From: JACCXG01 sp963785755 | GTDB lineage: Bacteria > Acidobacteriota > Vicinamibacteria > Vicinamibacterales > 2-12-FULL-66-21 | NCBI GenBank assembly: GCA_963785755.1 | Contig: CAWAXG010000065.1 | Span: 1 to 64,000 of the forward strand | Length of the DNA stretch: 64,000 bases | Direction: 5' to 3' | Shown: positions 50,902 to 60,310 of the stretch, piece after piece | Layout of the letters: every line of letters begins with the position of its first letter | Numbering within the stretch: position 1 is the stretch's first letter | Notes under the pieces: model-generated | Told to the model about the DNA's origin: nothing | The model's input: only the letters and a program-made list of their open reading frames with translations | Databases searched by the model: none | Made by a program: the position numbers and the translations under genes

Positions 50902-51473
50902 TTACGGCACCCTGGCCTTTCACGAACTTCGCCTCGAGCACCTCGAGATCGGCTGCGAAGGGCCGCCAGTTCAGAGGCCGGAACCCGGCCTTCCAGGCGC
51001 GCCAGCCGGTCATGAAGGCTCGCCTCCGCTGCTACTTCTTTTCCCGGCTCGTGCGAATCATGCTCGAGTGCGTCGGGACTAACGTCGGTCCCGTAGGCCA
51101 TCTTGTACATGACCGGCTTCGAATAGGCCCACAGCCAGGCCAGTGGCCAGAGCAGTCCTCCGAACACCAGCGACAGCAGGCACAACGTTCGTATCGCCTC
51201 GAATTGTGGATGGTGGCGCTTGTGCGCGATCTTCTCGGGGAGGATATGAACCATCCAGAAGAGGACGATGAGCACGACCGGGACGAGGAAGATCACGAAG
51301 ACAGCCAGAAACGTGGCCAGCTTGTCTTCTGCCTCCTCCGAGAGCAGCGAAGCGTGCGCCTCAGAGGGTAGTAACAGGAGCACGCCGAACGTCAGTGCGC
51401 TCGCGATCACACGAGCGGCGGAACGGATCGTCCAACGTCCTGATCTTGTCGCGCGAACTGAAACCATGGCCAT
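50902..51473 (-). CDS. DUF3302 membrane protein, YiaW-like (frameshifted 3' end)
   Basis: The protein has a signal-like first segment (VIASALTFGVLLLLPSEAHA), then two membrane helices (FLAVFVIFLVPVVLIVLFWM and TLCLLSLVFGGLLWPLAWLW) with the loop HILPEKIAHKRHHPQFEAI, which is the DUF3302 pattern of E. coli YiaW. A coiled-coil tail follows (RLARLEGRVPASEL) and shifts near 50985 and 50925 lead to a TAA that touches the ATG of the HlyD gene. YiaW and YiaV are neighbours in E. coli too, which supports both calls. Confidence 0.8.
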
Positions 51474-51545
51474 GACCTGATGGTGTCCCTGACGGGAACG
51501 GTGACAGCTGACGTGGCACTTCTGCCGTAACTGCGCGGGGATGAC

Positions 51546-51561
51546 AGCACTCGCTATGCCA
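51546..51561 (-). promoter_or_regulatory. Sigma-54-like promoter before the yiaW-like gene
   Basis: The minus strand reads TGGCATAGCGAGTGCT, matching 11 of 12 fixed positions of the -24/-12 consensus and sharing TGGCAT and GTGCT with the candidate before atpB. The predicted start is about 62 bases before the ATG at 51473. The inverted repeat at 51652-51683 is centred about 107 bases upstream. Confidence 0.55.
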
Positions 51562-51651
51562 TGACATCGCCGCGTGCTGGAATGCCGTTAAATCCATGAC
51601 GCGTCGGACTTGATCCGGCGACGCCGTGTTAGTCCAGCGGCTATCCCGGCC

Positions 51652-51683
51652 ACGGGATACTGGGGAGTGCTCCGGAATGCCGG
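51652..51683. promoter_or_regulatory. Inverted repeat, candidate enhancer site 3 (looser)
   Basis: ACGGGAT (51652-51658) and ATGCCGG (51677-51683) match the arms of sites 1 and 2 with two mismatches between them and an 18-base instead of 17-base spacer. The right arm continues AGGGA, matching 10 of 12 positions of the extended half site. Confidence 0.4.
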
Positions 51684-51799
51684 AGGGACGCTCGGATGCC
51701 GTGGGGCGCCGCATCGCGCGCGACGAACGTCTGACACGCGCATGACCAAGTCGCGACTCAGTCGGCTGACGACGTCGTGAGGCCGGCTCGGGGCCTGGC

Positions 51800-52597
51800 T
51801 TACGATCGAACGTTGACCGCGGCGGTGAGTTGAAACTTCAGACGCGTTTCGGCTGGCAGCGTGAGATGCTCCTCGCCGCTGGAGGCCACCGCCGCGCCGG
51901 TCACGCCGCCGACGGCGGCGCCGATCGCCGCACCCTGACCGCCGCCGGCAATGCCCCCGACGATGGCGCCCAGGCCTGCGCCGCCACCAACCTTGCGTGC
52001 GGTTCGCTTCCCTTCGCCTTTCCCTTTCGTCTCGACGTAGGTCGTGGCGACCTCGTGGACCATGCCGCCAAACCCGATGGCGTTCACCTTCAACGAGATC
52101 TTGTCGCTCCCCTTCATCGTGCCCGATTGCTCGACTTTGACGGCCTGGAGTACGGCTGACGCACCGCGTGGAATCACGACTACGCCGTCGATCATCACCG
52201 GATCGTCCACGATGCCCTTGAAGGTCATGCCGGCCTGCGAGGCATCGACGTCGATCGCCTGTGTGAGTCGGACGTTCAGCGGCGTCCCGGCCGGCACGGT
52301 CACCGACTTGGGTGCCGGGTCAGGGTTTGCCTCCGGTTTTGCCGCCGGTTTTGGCGCCGGTTTTGCCGCCGGCGGAGGCGGCTTCCGCGCCGAGAACTCG
52401 ACCGCCACCACCTCTTCCAACGCGACCTCGGAGACCTGGCCGTTGTCCAGGAGTACGCGGACGCTCTTGCTGTCGCCGCCGATGAAGACGCCGTCGATGG
52501 CCTTGCCGGACCGCAGGCGAACCCGGTCCGCCGAGAGCGACACGCCCACGATCAGCACAAGCATCGCGGTCACCCACGGAGCGCTACGGGCGTTCAT
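51800..52597 (-). CDS. Secreted protein with glycine-zipper segment
   Basis: The 265-residue protein has a signal peptide (MNARSAPWVTAMLVLIVGVS). An N-terminal small domain (VRLRSGKAIDGVFIGGDSKS, VRVLLDNGQVSEVALEEVVA) resembles an Sm-like or stress-protein fold, then comes an Ala/Pro/Lys linker, then a domain starting VTVPAGTPLNVRLTQAIDVD. A glycine-zipper membrane-like helix follows (GLGAIVGGIAGGGQGAAIGA). Such zippers occur in outer-membrane-associated stress proteins. The GAGAGGA before the ATG at 52595-52597 supports this start. The function is unknown. Confidence 0.75.
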   Translation of the reverse strand: MNARSAPWVTAMLVLIVGVSLSADRVRLRSGKAIDGVFIGGDSKSVRVLLDNGQVSEVALEEVVAVEFSARKPPPPAAKPAPKPAAKPEANPDPAPKSVTVPAGTPLNVRLTQAIDVDASQAGMTFKGIVDDPVMIDGVVVIPRGASAVLQAVKVEQSGTMKGSDKISLKVNAIGFGGMVHEVATTYVETKGKGEGKRTARKVGGGAGLGAIVGGIAGGGQGAAIGAAVGGVTGAAVASSGEEHLTLPAETRLKFQLTAAVNVRS

Positions 52598-52611
52598 CTT
52601 CTTTTCCTCTC

Positions 52612-53115
52612 TTACTGGAGCGATTGGTAGCGACGCAGCGATCTGCAGGTCGATGATCAGCAGCAACTGGTGCTCGACCTGCAGGAACCGCAGGGCGGTT
52701 CGCGGCGACAGCGCCTTCTTGACGCGGTCGTAGTACTTCGCCTTGAGCGCCTGGCGCCGCGCCTCGAGATCGAGCGCCTTGCCTCGCGAGCTGTGTCGGC
52801 GGTCGCATCGGTCATCTGCGCATAGCTGCGCGCGTATTCCGCGATCAGCGCCATCCGCTCGTCGCCGAGCCTGGCCATCTCGAGATCGTACTCGCGATAG
52901 ATCGGCCAGAACGCCGCGTCCTCGGCCTCGGTAAGGCCCATGACCTCCGTGATGATCGCGACCTTCTGCGCCCGCACGTCGCTGCGGAGCAGCTCCGCAT
53001 AGGCGCTGAGATTGAGTGATTTCGTCTCCCGCTCGGTGCTCTGCGGCGACTGCGCGCGCGGACCCGCACCGCTCACTACGAGCAGGATGAGCGTCATCGT
53101 CGTTCGTCGAATCAC
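52612..53115 (-). CDS. Periplasmic helical protein (frameshifted)
   Basis: It starts MIRRTTMTLILLVVSGAGPR with a signal peptide, then helices VAIITEVMGLTEAEDAAFWP and IYREYDLEMARLGDERMALI. A shift near 52790 leads to KALDLEARRQALKAKYYDRV and LRFLQVEHQLLLIIDLQIAA. The helical pattern with FWPIYREY resembles small Spy-like proteins common in Acidobacteriota. The stop is uncertain; I use the TAA at 52612-52614, and without a further shift the frame runs into the next gene. The role is unknown. Confidence 0.6.
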
Positions 53116-53151
53116 TGGGGAACCTCCACGCCCGTCTACCCGGACCTACGT

Positions 53152-53697
53152 CTACGGCTTCGGCGGATAGTTCTTGAAGATCTTCTTCACCGCCTCGTTG
53201 ATGCTCTTGTCGCGCTTCTCAGGGTTCGCTTGCACGTTGACTTCCTTGACGCCCATCCCGCGCCAGGCGAGTTTTCCCGCCTTGGCGTCGGCCAGATCGA
53301 TCACCAGCGTGCCCATCAGGATGTCCCGCACCTGCGTCGTCGTGGTGCCGCCGCCCCAGCCGCCGCCCCAGCCCCAGCCGTAAGCGCCGTAGCCGCCGCC
53401 GTATCCCGAGCTGTAGGTCGAAATGTCCTTCTGCTTGTCGAACGCCAGGTGGTAGACGACAAACACGTCTGGATTCGCTTCGGCCTTGGTCAGGCCCTTC
53501 GCGGCGAGCTGCCCCTCGATGGCGGCGACGATGCGGTCGTCGATCAATTGCTGCCCGACTTTGGTCCCGTCCTTGTGCGAGTAGGTTTTGAAGGCGGCAA
53601 AGTTCGCGGTTTTATCGAAGTCGTAGCTGACTTTCTGAGCAAAGAGGAGCGCTGGCGCCAGTACGACCGCCATGGCGGTCAAGAGTCTCTTCGACAT
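53152..53697 (-). CDS. DUF4136 secreted protein
   Basis: The intact 181-residue protein has a signal peptide (MSKRLLTAMAVVLAPALLFA) and the DUF4136 pattern: VSYDFDKTANFAAFKTYSHK, IVAAIEGQLAAKGLTKAEA, PDVFVVYHLAFDK, and the C-terminal SINEAVKKIFKNYPPKP. A Gly/Tyr/Trp-rich loop sits at about 115-140. Members are often lipoproteins of the cell envelope; this one lacks a lipobox. AAAGGAAAAGG precedes the ATG at 53695-53697. It heads the minus-strand row of three secreted proteins. Confidence 0.85.
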   Translation of the reverse strand: MSKRLLTAMAVVLAPALLFAQKVSYDFDKTANFAAFKTYSHKDGTKVGQQLIDDRIVAAIEGQLAAKGLTKAEANPDVFVVYHLAFDKQKDISTYSSGYGGGYGAYGWGWGGGWGGGTTTTQVRDILMGTLVIDLADAKAGKLAWRGMGVKEVNVQANPEKRDKSINEAVKKIFKNYPPKP

Positions 53698-54105
53698 ACA
53701 CCTTTTCCTTTCAGTCTTTCCTTTGATTTTCGGCGTGCGGTGACAACACAGCAAATGTCAAGCCGTGGGAAACCCCCGTTGCCCGGGCCCATGAGAACGC
53801 GCGAATCCAAGGATAGTGTCGATGCTGGCTCGCACGGCATTCCGGAGGAACTCCGATCTTCCGTAGGTCCGTCGACATCGACTTTCGTGAATTCAGGCGA
53901 AACCTGCTGAGAGAACGCCATTTCTGCGGCGCACCGTGCGTGCCGGCAACGGCATGCTCCCTGCTGCCGGCGACTTGGGTCCGATCTGCCGGGCGATGCC
54001 GGCACGCTCAGGAACCATTCAGCGCTGAGACGTGAGACGAAGGCTGAGAGCGAGCGGGGCGAGCCTGGCGAGCGCCGGGAAACGGAGTGCGTTGCGGCGA
54101 ATCCG
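53698..54105. other. Divergent intergenic region of about 400 bases
   Basis: No gene is supported. A half-site ATTCCGGAGG (53839-53848) resembles the arms of the inverted repeats at 39.8, 42.6 and 51.7 kb but lacks a partner. A weak GG-N10-GC sequence occurs on each strand (minus, near 53750-53765; plus, near 53950-53965). I give them little weight alone. Confidence 0.3.
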
Positions 54106-54465
54106 ATGCCGATGACCGTGCGTCACGAGCGTGACAACGTCTATCGCCTCGAGGTTGCCGGCACGCTGCACAAGCTCGAGCTCGAACGGTGTCAGCAGGT
54201 GCTGATCGCCGAGATCGGCCGCATCGGCGCCATCCGGCTGCTGTTCCTCCTCGACGGGTTCGAGGGATGGGAGCCGCTCGATGACTGGCACGACCTCACC
54301 TTCTACGTGAAGCACGGCGGGGCGATCGAGCGTATCGCTATCGTGGGGGATGAACGATGGCGTAGCCAGTCGCTGATGTTTGCGGGTGCGGACCTGCGAC
54401 GGGCTCCGGTCGAGTATTTCTCTCCGGACAGGGCCGCAGATGCGCGCGTCTGGCTGTCAACCTGA
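54106..54465 (+). CDS. SpoIIAA-like (STAS/SEC14-type) protein
   Basis: The 119-residue soluble protein fits the SpoIIAA-like family: VYRLEVAGTLHKLELERCQQ, IRLLFLLDGFEGWEPLDDWH and KHGGAIERIAIVGDERWRSQ are its typical strands and helices. The family is thought to bind lipids or act in anti-sigma control, but no function is firm. It starts at the ATG at 54106 (MPMTVRHERDN). It is 34 bases ahead of the Tyr/Gly-rich protein gene. Confidence 0.8.
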   Translation: MPMTVRHERDNVYRLEVAGTLHKLELERCQQVLIAEIGRIGAIRLLFLLDGFEGWEPLDDWHDLTFYVKHGGAIERIAIVGDERWRSQSLMFAGADLRRAPVEYFSPDRAADARVWLST

Positions 54466-54499
54466 AGACCTGCCTGACAGCCGAAAGGATCCGATTGTG

Positions 54500-56918
54500 A
54501 TGAACCATGACAGACGTCCCACCCGAGCCGTCGCCACCGTTGCAGCGTTGAGCCTGTTGCTGCAGCCGTCGGCGCCGTTTATGCGCGCCATGGAGGCGGC
54601 GGGCCCGTCTCCACAGGCTGCAACCAAGCCGGCCGCGGCATCTCCGCAGACGGCGAAGCCGGCAGCTGCCTCGACGACGGCGGCGCAGGCCGCGAACCCG
54701 GCTCCCATCGACGGCGGCTGGCCGCGTCTTGCCAATCTCCCGAGCGGCGGGACCATCCTCATCTACCAGCCCCAGGTCGCGAGCTGGGACAAGCAGGCGC
54801 ATCTCGTGGCGTACAGCGCCGTGTCCCATCGTGCCAAGGGCGTCGACAAGCCGGCGATTGGCACGATCAAGCTCGAGGCAGACACGAAGGTTGCCCTCGA
54901 GGATCGCCTGGTCAGCTTTCAGCAGATGAAGATCACCGAGGCCAACTTCCAGACGCTGCCGAAAGAGCAGGTGCGCGAGGTGACTACCGCGATCGATCTC
55001 GCGATTCCGGATGACGAACGCGTGATTGCGCTCGATCGCGTGCTGGCCAATCTCGACAAGAGCCAGATCGTGCCCAAGAACGTCGAGGGCATCAAATCCG
55101 ATCCCCCGACGATCTTCTACAGCAACACCGCCGCCGTCATCGTCAACCTCGATGGCGAACCGATCTGGAGCCCGATCAAGGACAACGACCTGAAGTTTGC
55201 GGTGAATACGAACTGGGATCTGTTTCAACACGGGCCGTCCAACACCCTCTATCTCCGCAACGACGCTACGTGGCTGAAAGCCGCCGACGTCAAGGGTCCC
55301 TGGTCGCCGGCCGGGACATTGCCGGGCAGCTTCAAGAAGCTCCCGGCGGAAGAGAACTGGAAGGAGGTCCTCGCCAGTCTGCCCGGCAAGCCGATCGCGG
55401 CGGCGGCGGTTCCGAAGGTGTTCGTGGCGTTTCAGCCGGCCGAGCTCATTCTGCTCACTGGCGCACCCGCCTATCGAGCCGTCCAGGGCACCAACCTGTT
55501 GTGGGTGAGCAACACCGAGAGCGATGTCTTCCGGCTGGGCAAGACGGGATCCGTGTACTACCTGGTTGCTGGCCGCTGGTTCTCGGCGCCAGACTTCACC
55601 GGACCCTGGACGTTTGCCACGCCTTCGCTGCCCGGCGACTTCAAGCAGATTCCGCTCGAGCACGAACGGTCGCGCGTGCTGGCGTCGGTGCCCGGCACCG
55701 ACCAGGCGGTCGAAGCAATACTGATCGCGCAGGTCCCGAACACCGCGCGCGTCAACAAGAAGGAGCTGAAGGCCCCCGAGGTGGCGTTCCAGGGCGATCC
55801 GCAATTCACCCCGATCGAGACGACCAGCGTGGAGCGCGCCGTGAACACCGACAAGGACGTGTTCAAGGTCGGCGACCTCTACTACATGTGCAGCCAGGGT
55901 GTGTGGTTCGTTGGCAAGGGCTCAACGGGGCCGTGGGAGGTTGCCAGCTCGGTGCCGGAGGAGATCTACCAGATCCCGGTGAGCTCGCCATCCCATCATG
56001 TGACCTACGTGACCGTCGAAGAAGACGATGACAGTAACGATGATTGGGTCGTGTACGCCGCGGCTGCGGGTTACACGGGGATGATGGTCGCGTATGGCTG
56101 CACCATGTGGGGATCCGGTTGGTACTATCCGCCGTACGTCGGGTGGGGCGGTTACTATCCGTACTACTACGGGCATTTCCCAACCTACGGGTACTCCGCC
56201 TGGTACAACCCGTATACGGGCGCGTACGGTCGGAGCGCAGGGGTCTACGGTCCCTACGGCGGCGCCGGTGTCGGCGCCCGTTACAACCCGCGCACGGGAA
56301 CCTACGCGCGCGGCGCCGCGGCGTACGGCCCGTACGGCGCGCGCGGTGTGGCACACGCGTATAACCCCCGCACCGGTGCCTACGGGGCGACGCGGCAGGG
56401 ATCGAACGTGTATGGCAGCTGGGGATCCACCGCCGTGCAGCGCGGCGACGATTGGGCCAAGACCAACCGCTATACCAACAGGCAAACCGGCAACACGACC
56501 CGCACGGTCCGGACCGACGAAGGATCGGCGGTGACCCGGCGTGGCGACAACGGCATGGTCGGCGTCGGTGGAAGCGGCGACGTGTACGCGGGGAGAGACG
56601 GCAACGCCTATCGGCGCCAGGACGGCACGTGGCAGAAGTACGAAAACGGCGACTGGTCGAACACCGACAGGCAGCCGACGGGTGAGAGGCCGACGCCCAC
56701 CGATCGGTCGACCGCTGCCGAACGTCCGAGCACGATGGATCGCAGCACCCAGGATCAACTCGATCGCGATGCAGCCGCTCGCCGCGAGGGCTCACAGCGA
56801 ACCAACGACTATGGCAACTACCGCAGCGGCGGCGGCGGCAGCCAGCAGCCCCGGCAGCTACCGGGGAGGCGGAGGCGGAGGCGGCCGGTCGCGCGGGGGC
56901 GGCGGCGGAAGGCGTTAG
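54500..56918 (+). CDS. Large secreted Tyr/Gly-rich surface protein
   Basis: About 806 residues. A signal segment (RAVATVAALSLLLQPSAPF) is followed by a Pro/Ala linker and a long globular part with repeated blocks such as TNWDLFQHGPSNTLYLRNDA, TESDVFRLGKTGSVYYLVAG and NTDKDVFKVGDLYYMCSQGV, three related NTxxDVF..G..YY.. units. A region rich in Tyr and Gly follows, with YNPYTGAYGRSAGVYGPYGG repeated as YNPRTGTY and YNPRTGAY. The tail is Gly/Arg-rich; a shift near 56840 explains two different ends, and I prefer the one ending GGGGGRR at 56918. The function is unknown; a surface or matrix role is a guess. Confidence 0.75.
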
Positions 56919-56946
56919 ACAACGGCCACGCCGCGAAGGACCAGTG

Positions 56947-57693
56947 ATGCGATGGAAAGTGGGAATTGAAGGTCCGCCGAGGATCGTCCATCTGCTTTCC
57001 ATCGTGATTTCCGATCACGACATCCGGCTGGTCGCTGGTCGTAGCGTCTCCGTCCTGCATGGATCCAGACTGGATTCGTTGGACGACGCCGGCAGTGTCA
57101 GGTGCCAGGCCGAGCGCATTGTCACCATCCTGTCAGGATCTGCCCGGATCCTGCTCGGCAGCACCGAGTCGCTCCATGTCATGGACGTGACCGAGTCGGG
57201 CGCGGATGCATCTGAGGATCCGGGCACCCATCTTCCACGTGACCCGGGACATCGTGGACGTGGGGGCAGAACAGCGAGCGGCAGATCGGGCGACCTCGGG
57301 ACATGGTCGCAATCGTCGCTGTTCAAATCACTGCGCCAGGCGTTGTCCGATCCAGCCATGGAAAAGGCACTCCAGCTGCGGGACGCCGGCAATCTCGACT
57401 GGCCTGAACTGGTTCGGGTTTGCGAGATCTTCGAGCACGCACGTGGCCGCCGCGCCTTCGCGGGTGCTTCTGGTGTCGTCAGGCCGGCGATCCGGCGGCT
57501 CTACCGCACGGCGGCCTGGGTGGCCGCCGCCGATGCTCGTGAGGACGGCGGCCCCGAAAACACTCAGCCGCCACCAGGGCAAATGACGCTCTCAGAAGCC
57601 CGGTGCCTCGTGGACCATTTCCTTCTGACCTGGCTTGGGTCCGCCGCACGCACCGGCGCCCGCAGAGCAGCCCGGGCCGAATACAAACAATGA
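56947..57693 (+). CDS. Hypothetical protein
   Basis: The 248-residue frame starts at the ATG at 56947 (MRWKVGIEGPPRIVHLLSIV) and ends RRAARAEYKQ. It is soluble, with a helical second half (SLRQALSDPAMEKALQLRDA and onward), and has no motif I recognise. It overlaps the alternative stop of the upstream gene by one base. It converges on the GMC subunit gene, with 6 bases between stops. Its codon use looks like coding sequence, but support is modest. Confidence 0.45.
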   Translation: MRWKVGIEGPPRIVHLLSIVISDHDIRLVAGRSVSVLHGSRLDSLDDAGSVRCQAERIVTILSGSARILLGSTESLHVMDVTESGADASEDPGTHLPRDPGHRGRGGRTASGRSGDLGTWSQSSLFKSLRQALSDPAMEKALQLRDAGNLDWPELVRVCEIFEHARGRRAFAGASGVVRPAIRRLYRTAAWVAAADAREDGGPENTQPPPGQMTLSEARCLVDHFLLTWLGSAARTGARRAARAEYKQ

Positions 57694-57699
57694 ATCGCC

Positions 57700-58272
57700 T
57701 CAGGTCGTCCAGTTGCGACGGCCGACCTGTTCGATCGGGATGCACGCGTCATAGCGGCCGGGCACCGGGTTGTAATTGAGGACCTTGCGCCCGACTTCTT
57801 CTGACGTGAAGTACCCGAGCACGGTCGCCGACCGGATCAGGCGGAAGAAACCCTGCTCCTTGCCCTCTTCGGCGGCCGCGATCGCGCGCAGCACGGCATC
57901 CTGACGATCGGCGGCGAGCGTACCGAACGAGGCCTTCTGCGCGGACTGGGCTGCCGCCTCGACCTGCTCCAGGCCGTCCGTGAGCAGCTTCCGCTCGTCG
58001 TCCGTCATGAACTGGCCGTAGAGCAGATCGATGAACGCGGGCACGCCGACGTCGGCCGCGCCTGGCGTGTCCGTGCGCGGAATGATGCGATCGGCGATCG
58101 CGGTGACGATCGCTCGCTGCGCGGTCGTGAACGACTGACCCTGGGCCGCCAGCCGGGGGCCATCCAGGAATGCGAGCCACTCCGGCGACAACGCCACGCC
58201 GGCGACGAGCGCCGCGCGGCGGATGGCTTCGCGCCTGCTGATCCCGGCTGGTTCTTCGGCTGGTGGCAACAT
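57700..58272 (-). CDS. Gluconate 2-dehydrogenase subunit 3 family protein
   Basis: The 190-residue protein has a twin-arginine signal (SRREAIRRAALVAGVALSPE) and the family pattern FTTAQRAIVTAIADRIIPRT, DTPGAADVGVPAFIDLLYGQ and YFTSEEVGRKVLNYNPVPGR. It is the small partner subunit of membrane-bound GMC dehydrogenases and probably carries the complex across the membrane by the Tat route. It starts eight bases after the stop of the GMC gene. The start is the ATG at 58270-58272. Confidence 0.88.
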   Translation of the reverse strand: MLPPAEEPAGISRREAIRRAALVAGVALSPEWLAFLDGPRLAAQGQSFTTAQRAIVTAIADRIIPRTDTPGAADVGVPAFIDLLYGQFMTDDERKLLTDGLEQVEAAAQSAQKASFGTLAADRQDAVLRAIAAAEEGKEQGFFRLIRSATVLGYFTSEEVGRKVLNYNPVPGRYDACIPIEQVGRRNWTT

Positions 58273-58280
58273 GTCCGCTC

Positions 58281-59987
58281 TCACAGGTTCCGCTTCTTGA
58301 TCTCGCTCACGGCGTGGTCGCAGGCGCGAGCCGTCAACGCCATGTAGGTCAGCGACGGATTGACGCACGACGCCGACGTCATGCACGCGCCGTCGGTCAC
58401 GAACACGTTCGGCGTCGTGTGCACCTGGTTCCAGCCGTTGAGCACGGACGTTTTCGGCTCCCGGCCCATCCGTGCAGTGCCCATCTCGTGGATGCACAAC
58501 CCCGGCGCGCTTCCGTCGTCGAACGGCGTGACGTTTTTCAGCCCCGCGGCCTCGAGCATCTCGGCGGCCGCGTTCATCATGTCCTTGCGCATGTTGAGCT
58601 CGTTGGTCTTCCAGCCGCAGTCGAACGTGACGGTGGGAAGCCCCCACTTGTCGCGCAGGGCCGAGTTCAGGAACATGCGGTTCTCGTGGTACGGCAGACA
58701 CTCGCCCCAGGAGCCGATGCCGAAGCGCCAGGGCCCGGGCGCAATCAGATCCGCCTTGAGGTCGGCGCCGAAGGCGCTCAGCTCCTTGATGCCGCGCGCC
58801 CAGTTGTCGCGGCTCGCGCTGCCCTGATACCCGAAGCCGCGGATGTAGTCCTTCTGCCGGGACTTCGCATCGAGATTGCGGAAGCGCGGAATGTAGATGC
58901 CGTTCGGACGCTGCCCGCGATAGAACCGGTCGCCGAAATCATCGGACACGCCGCTGGCGCCCACCTTGAAGTGGTGGTCCATCAGGTTGTGGCCGAGCTC
59001 GCCGCTGTCGTTGCCGAGGCCGTTCGGGAATTGGTCTGACGTCGAATTGAGCAGGATGAACGTCGACGCGATTGCCGAAGCACAGAGAAAGATGACGCGC
59101 GCGAAGTACTCCGTCGTCTGGTTCGTCTCGGCATCGACGATGCGGACGCCGGTCGCCCGCCGGGTCTTCGCGTCGTAGATCAGCTCCTTCACGATCGAAA
59201 ACGGCCGGAGCGTGAGCCTTCCCGTGGCGTAGGCGGCCGGCAGGGTGGCGGCGTTGCTGCTGAAGTACGCGCCGTAAGGACAGCCGCGAATGCAGCGATT
59301 CCGGTACTGGCAGCCGCCGCGGCCGTTGTGCGGCTGCGTCAGGTTGGCGACGCGGCCGATGATCATCGGCCGGCCGCCGAAGTGCTTCGCGATCCGATCC
59401 TTCACCTGGCGCTCGAGGCAGTTCATCTCCATCGGCGGCAGGAACTGGCCGTCGGGCAGCTGCGACAGGCCTTCGCGGCTGCCGCTGATCCCGGCAAAAC
59501 GCTCGACGTGGTCGTACCACGGCGCGAGATCCTTGTAGCGGATCGGCCAGTCGACCGCCACGCCATCGCGGGCGTTGGCTTCGAAGTCGAGCTCGTTGAG
59601 GCGATAGGACTGGCGTCCCCACAGCAGCGAGCGTCCGCCGACGTGGTAGCCGCGCATCCAGTCGAAGCGCTTGACCTCGGAGTACGGATTCTCGACGTCG
59701 TTGACGAACCAGTGCGCCGAGGCGGGATGGGTGGTGTAGCCGGTGCGGTTCTGCTTCTCCTGCTTCTTCAGATCCTCACGCGACAGCTGGTTGCGGCCGG
59801 CGAACTGCCAGCTCTCCATCATCGCGGTCGGATAGTCGGGATGCTTGACGTCGCGCCCGCGCTCCAGCACGAGCGTCCGGAGTCCCTTTTCGGTCAGCTC
59901 CTTGGCTGCCCAGCCGCCGCTGATGCCCGATCCCACGACGATAGCGTCGTAGGTGCGCTCAGCCGTTCCCACTCCCTGGATGAACAT
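58281..59987 (-). CDS. GMC-family FAD oxidoreductase
   Basis: The 568-residue flavoprotein oxidises an alcohol or sugar. The FAD-binding motif is YDAIVVGSGISGGWAAKELT with VLERGRD, and the C-terminal GMC block is HEMGTARMGREPKTSVLNGW and VFVTDGACMTSASCVNPSLT. His residues of the active site lie in this part (CVNPSLTYMALTARACDHA). Three Cys in CQYRNRCIRGCPYGAYF are typical of the gluconate-dehydrogenase-like subgroup. It is exported as a complex with the Tat-bearing subunit. The substrate is not known. Confidence 0.93.
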   Translation of the reverse strand: MFIQGVGTAERTYDAIVVGSGISGGWAAKELTEKGLRTLVLERGRDVKHPDYPTAMMESWQFAGRNQLSREDLKKQEKQNRTGYTTHPASAHWFVNDVENPYSEVKRFDWMRGYHVGGRSLLWGRQSYRLNELDFEANARDGVAVDWPIRYKDLAPWYDHVERFAGISGSREGLSQLPDGQFLPPMEMNCLERQVKDRIAKHFGGRPMIIGRVANLTQPHNGRGGCQYRNRCIRGCPYGAYFSSNAATLPAAYATGRLTLRPFSIVKELIYDAKTRRATGVRIVDAETNQTTEYFARVIFLCASAIASTFILLNSTSDQFPNGLGNDSGELGHNLMDHHFKVGASGVSDDFGDRFYRGQRPNGIYIPRFRNLDAKSRQKDYIRGFGYQGSASRDNWARGIKELSAFGADLKADLIAPGPWRFGIGSWGECLPYHENRMFLNSALRDKWGLPTVTFDCGWKTNELNMRKDMMNAAAEMLEAAGLKNVTPFDDGSAPGLCIHEMGTARMGREPKTSVLNGWNQVHTTPNVFVTDGACMTSASCVNPSLTYMALTARACDHAVSEIKKRNL

Positions 59988-60082
59988 TTGAGGCCAAGGA
60001 TACCGAGGTGTCCGTCCCCGCTGCAACTTGCTGCCAAAAACAGCGCGCAGCGCTAAACTGCGCGCACATATCGCCAAGAAAG

Positions 60083-60310
60083 ATGTGGGCCCTGTTCGCC
60101 GTCACGCCCCTCGCGCAGGTGATGGTGGTCTGGCTCCAGCCGGCGCCACGAACTCTCATGATCGGCTACGTCATTCCGCTCGTCATGGCCGGCGGTCTGG
60201 TCTTCACGTTCGGGATGCTCCTCCTCATCTCGCGTGCGCAGCGTCCCGACGTGACGAGGTTCGAGAAGGCGGCCCGCCGCCTCTTCTTCAAGCAATCGCC
60301 GTCACGCTGA
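60083..60310 (+). CDS. Small membrane protein with two helices
   Basis: The 75-residue frame (MWALFAVTPLAQVMVVWLQP, then TLMIGYVIPLVMAGGLVFTF and GMLLLISRAQRPD) forms two membrane segments with a basic tail ARRLFFKQSPSR. AAGAAAG precedes the ATG. It is divergent from the GMC gene. I do not recognise a family. Confidence 0.45.
   Translation: MWALFAVTPLAQVMVVWLQPAPRTLMIGYVIPLVMAGGLVFTFGMLLLISRAQRPDVTRFEKAARRLFFKQSPSR

Larger units (their letters stand above)
51474..51799. other. Regulatory gap upstream of the yiaW-like operon
   Basis: No gene is supported in these 326 bases. They hold the sigma-54-like promoter at 51546-51561, the inverted repeat at 51652-51683, and a small hairpin CTCCGG-AATG-CCGGAG (51670-51685) that overlaps the repeat. 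Confidence 0.5.

Noticed and set aside
53750..53965. Two further GG-N10-GC sequences as sigma-54 promoters for the DUF4136 and SpoIIAA-like genes
   Set aside because: Each matches only about 10 of 12 fixed positions, which is expected many times by chance in 64 kb, and only a half site of the repeat is present.
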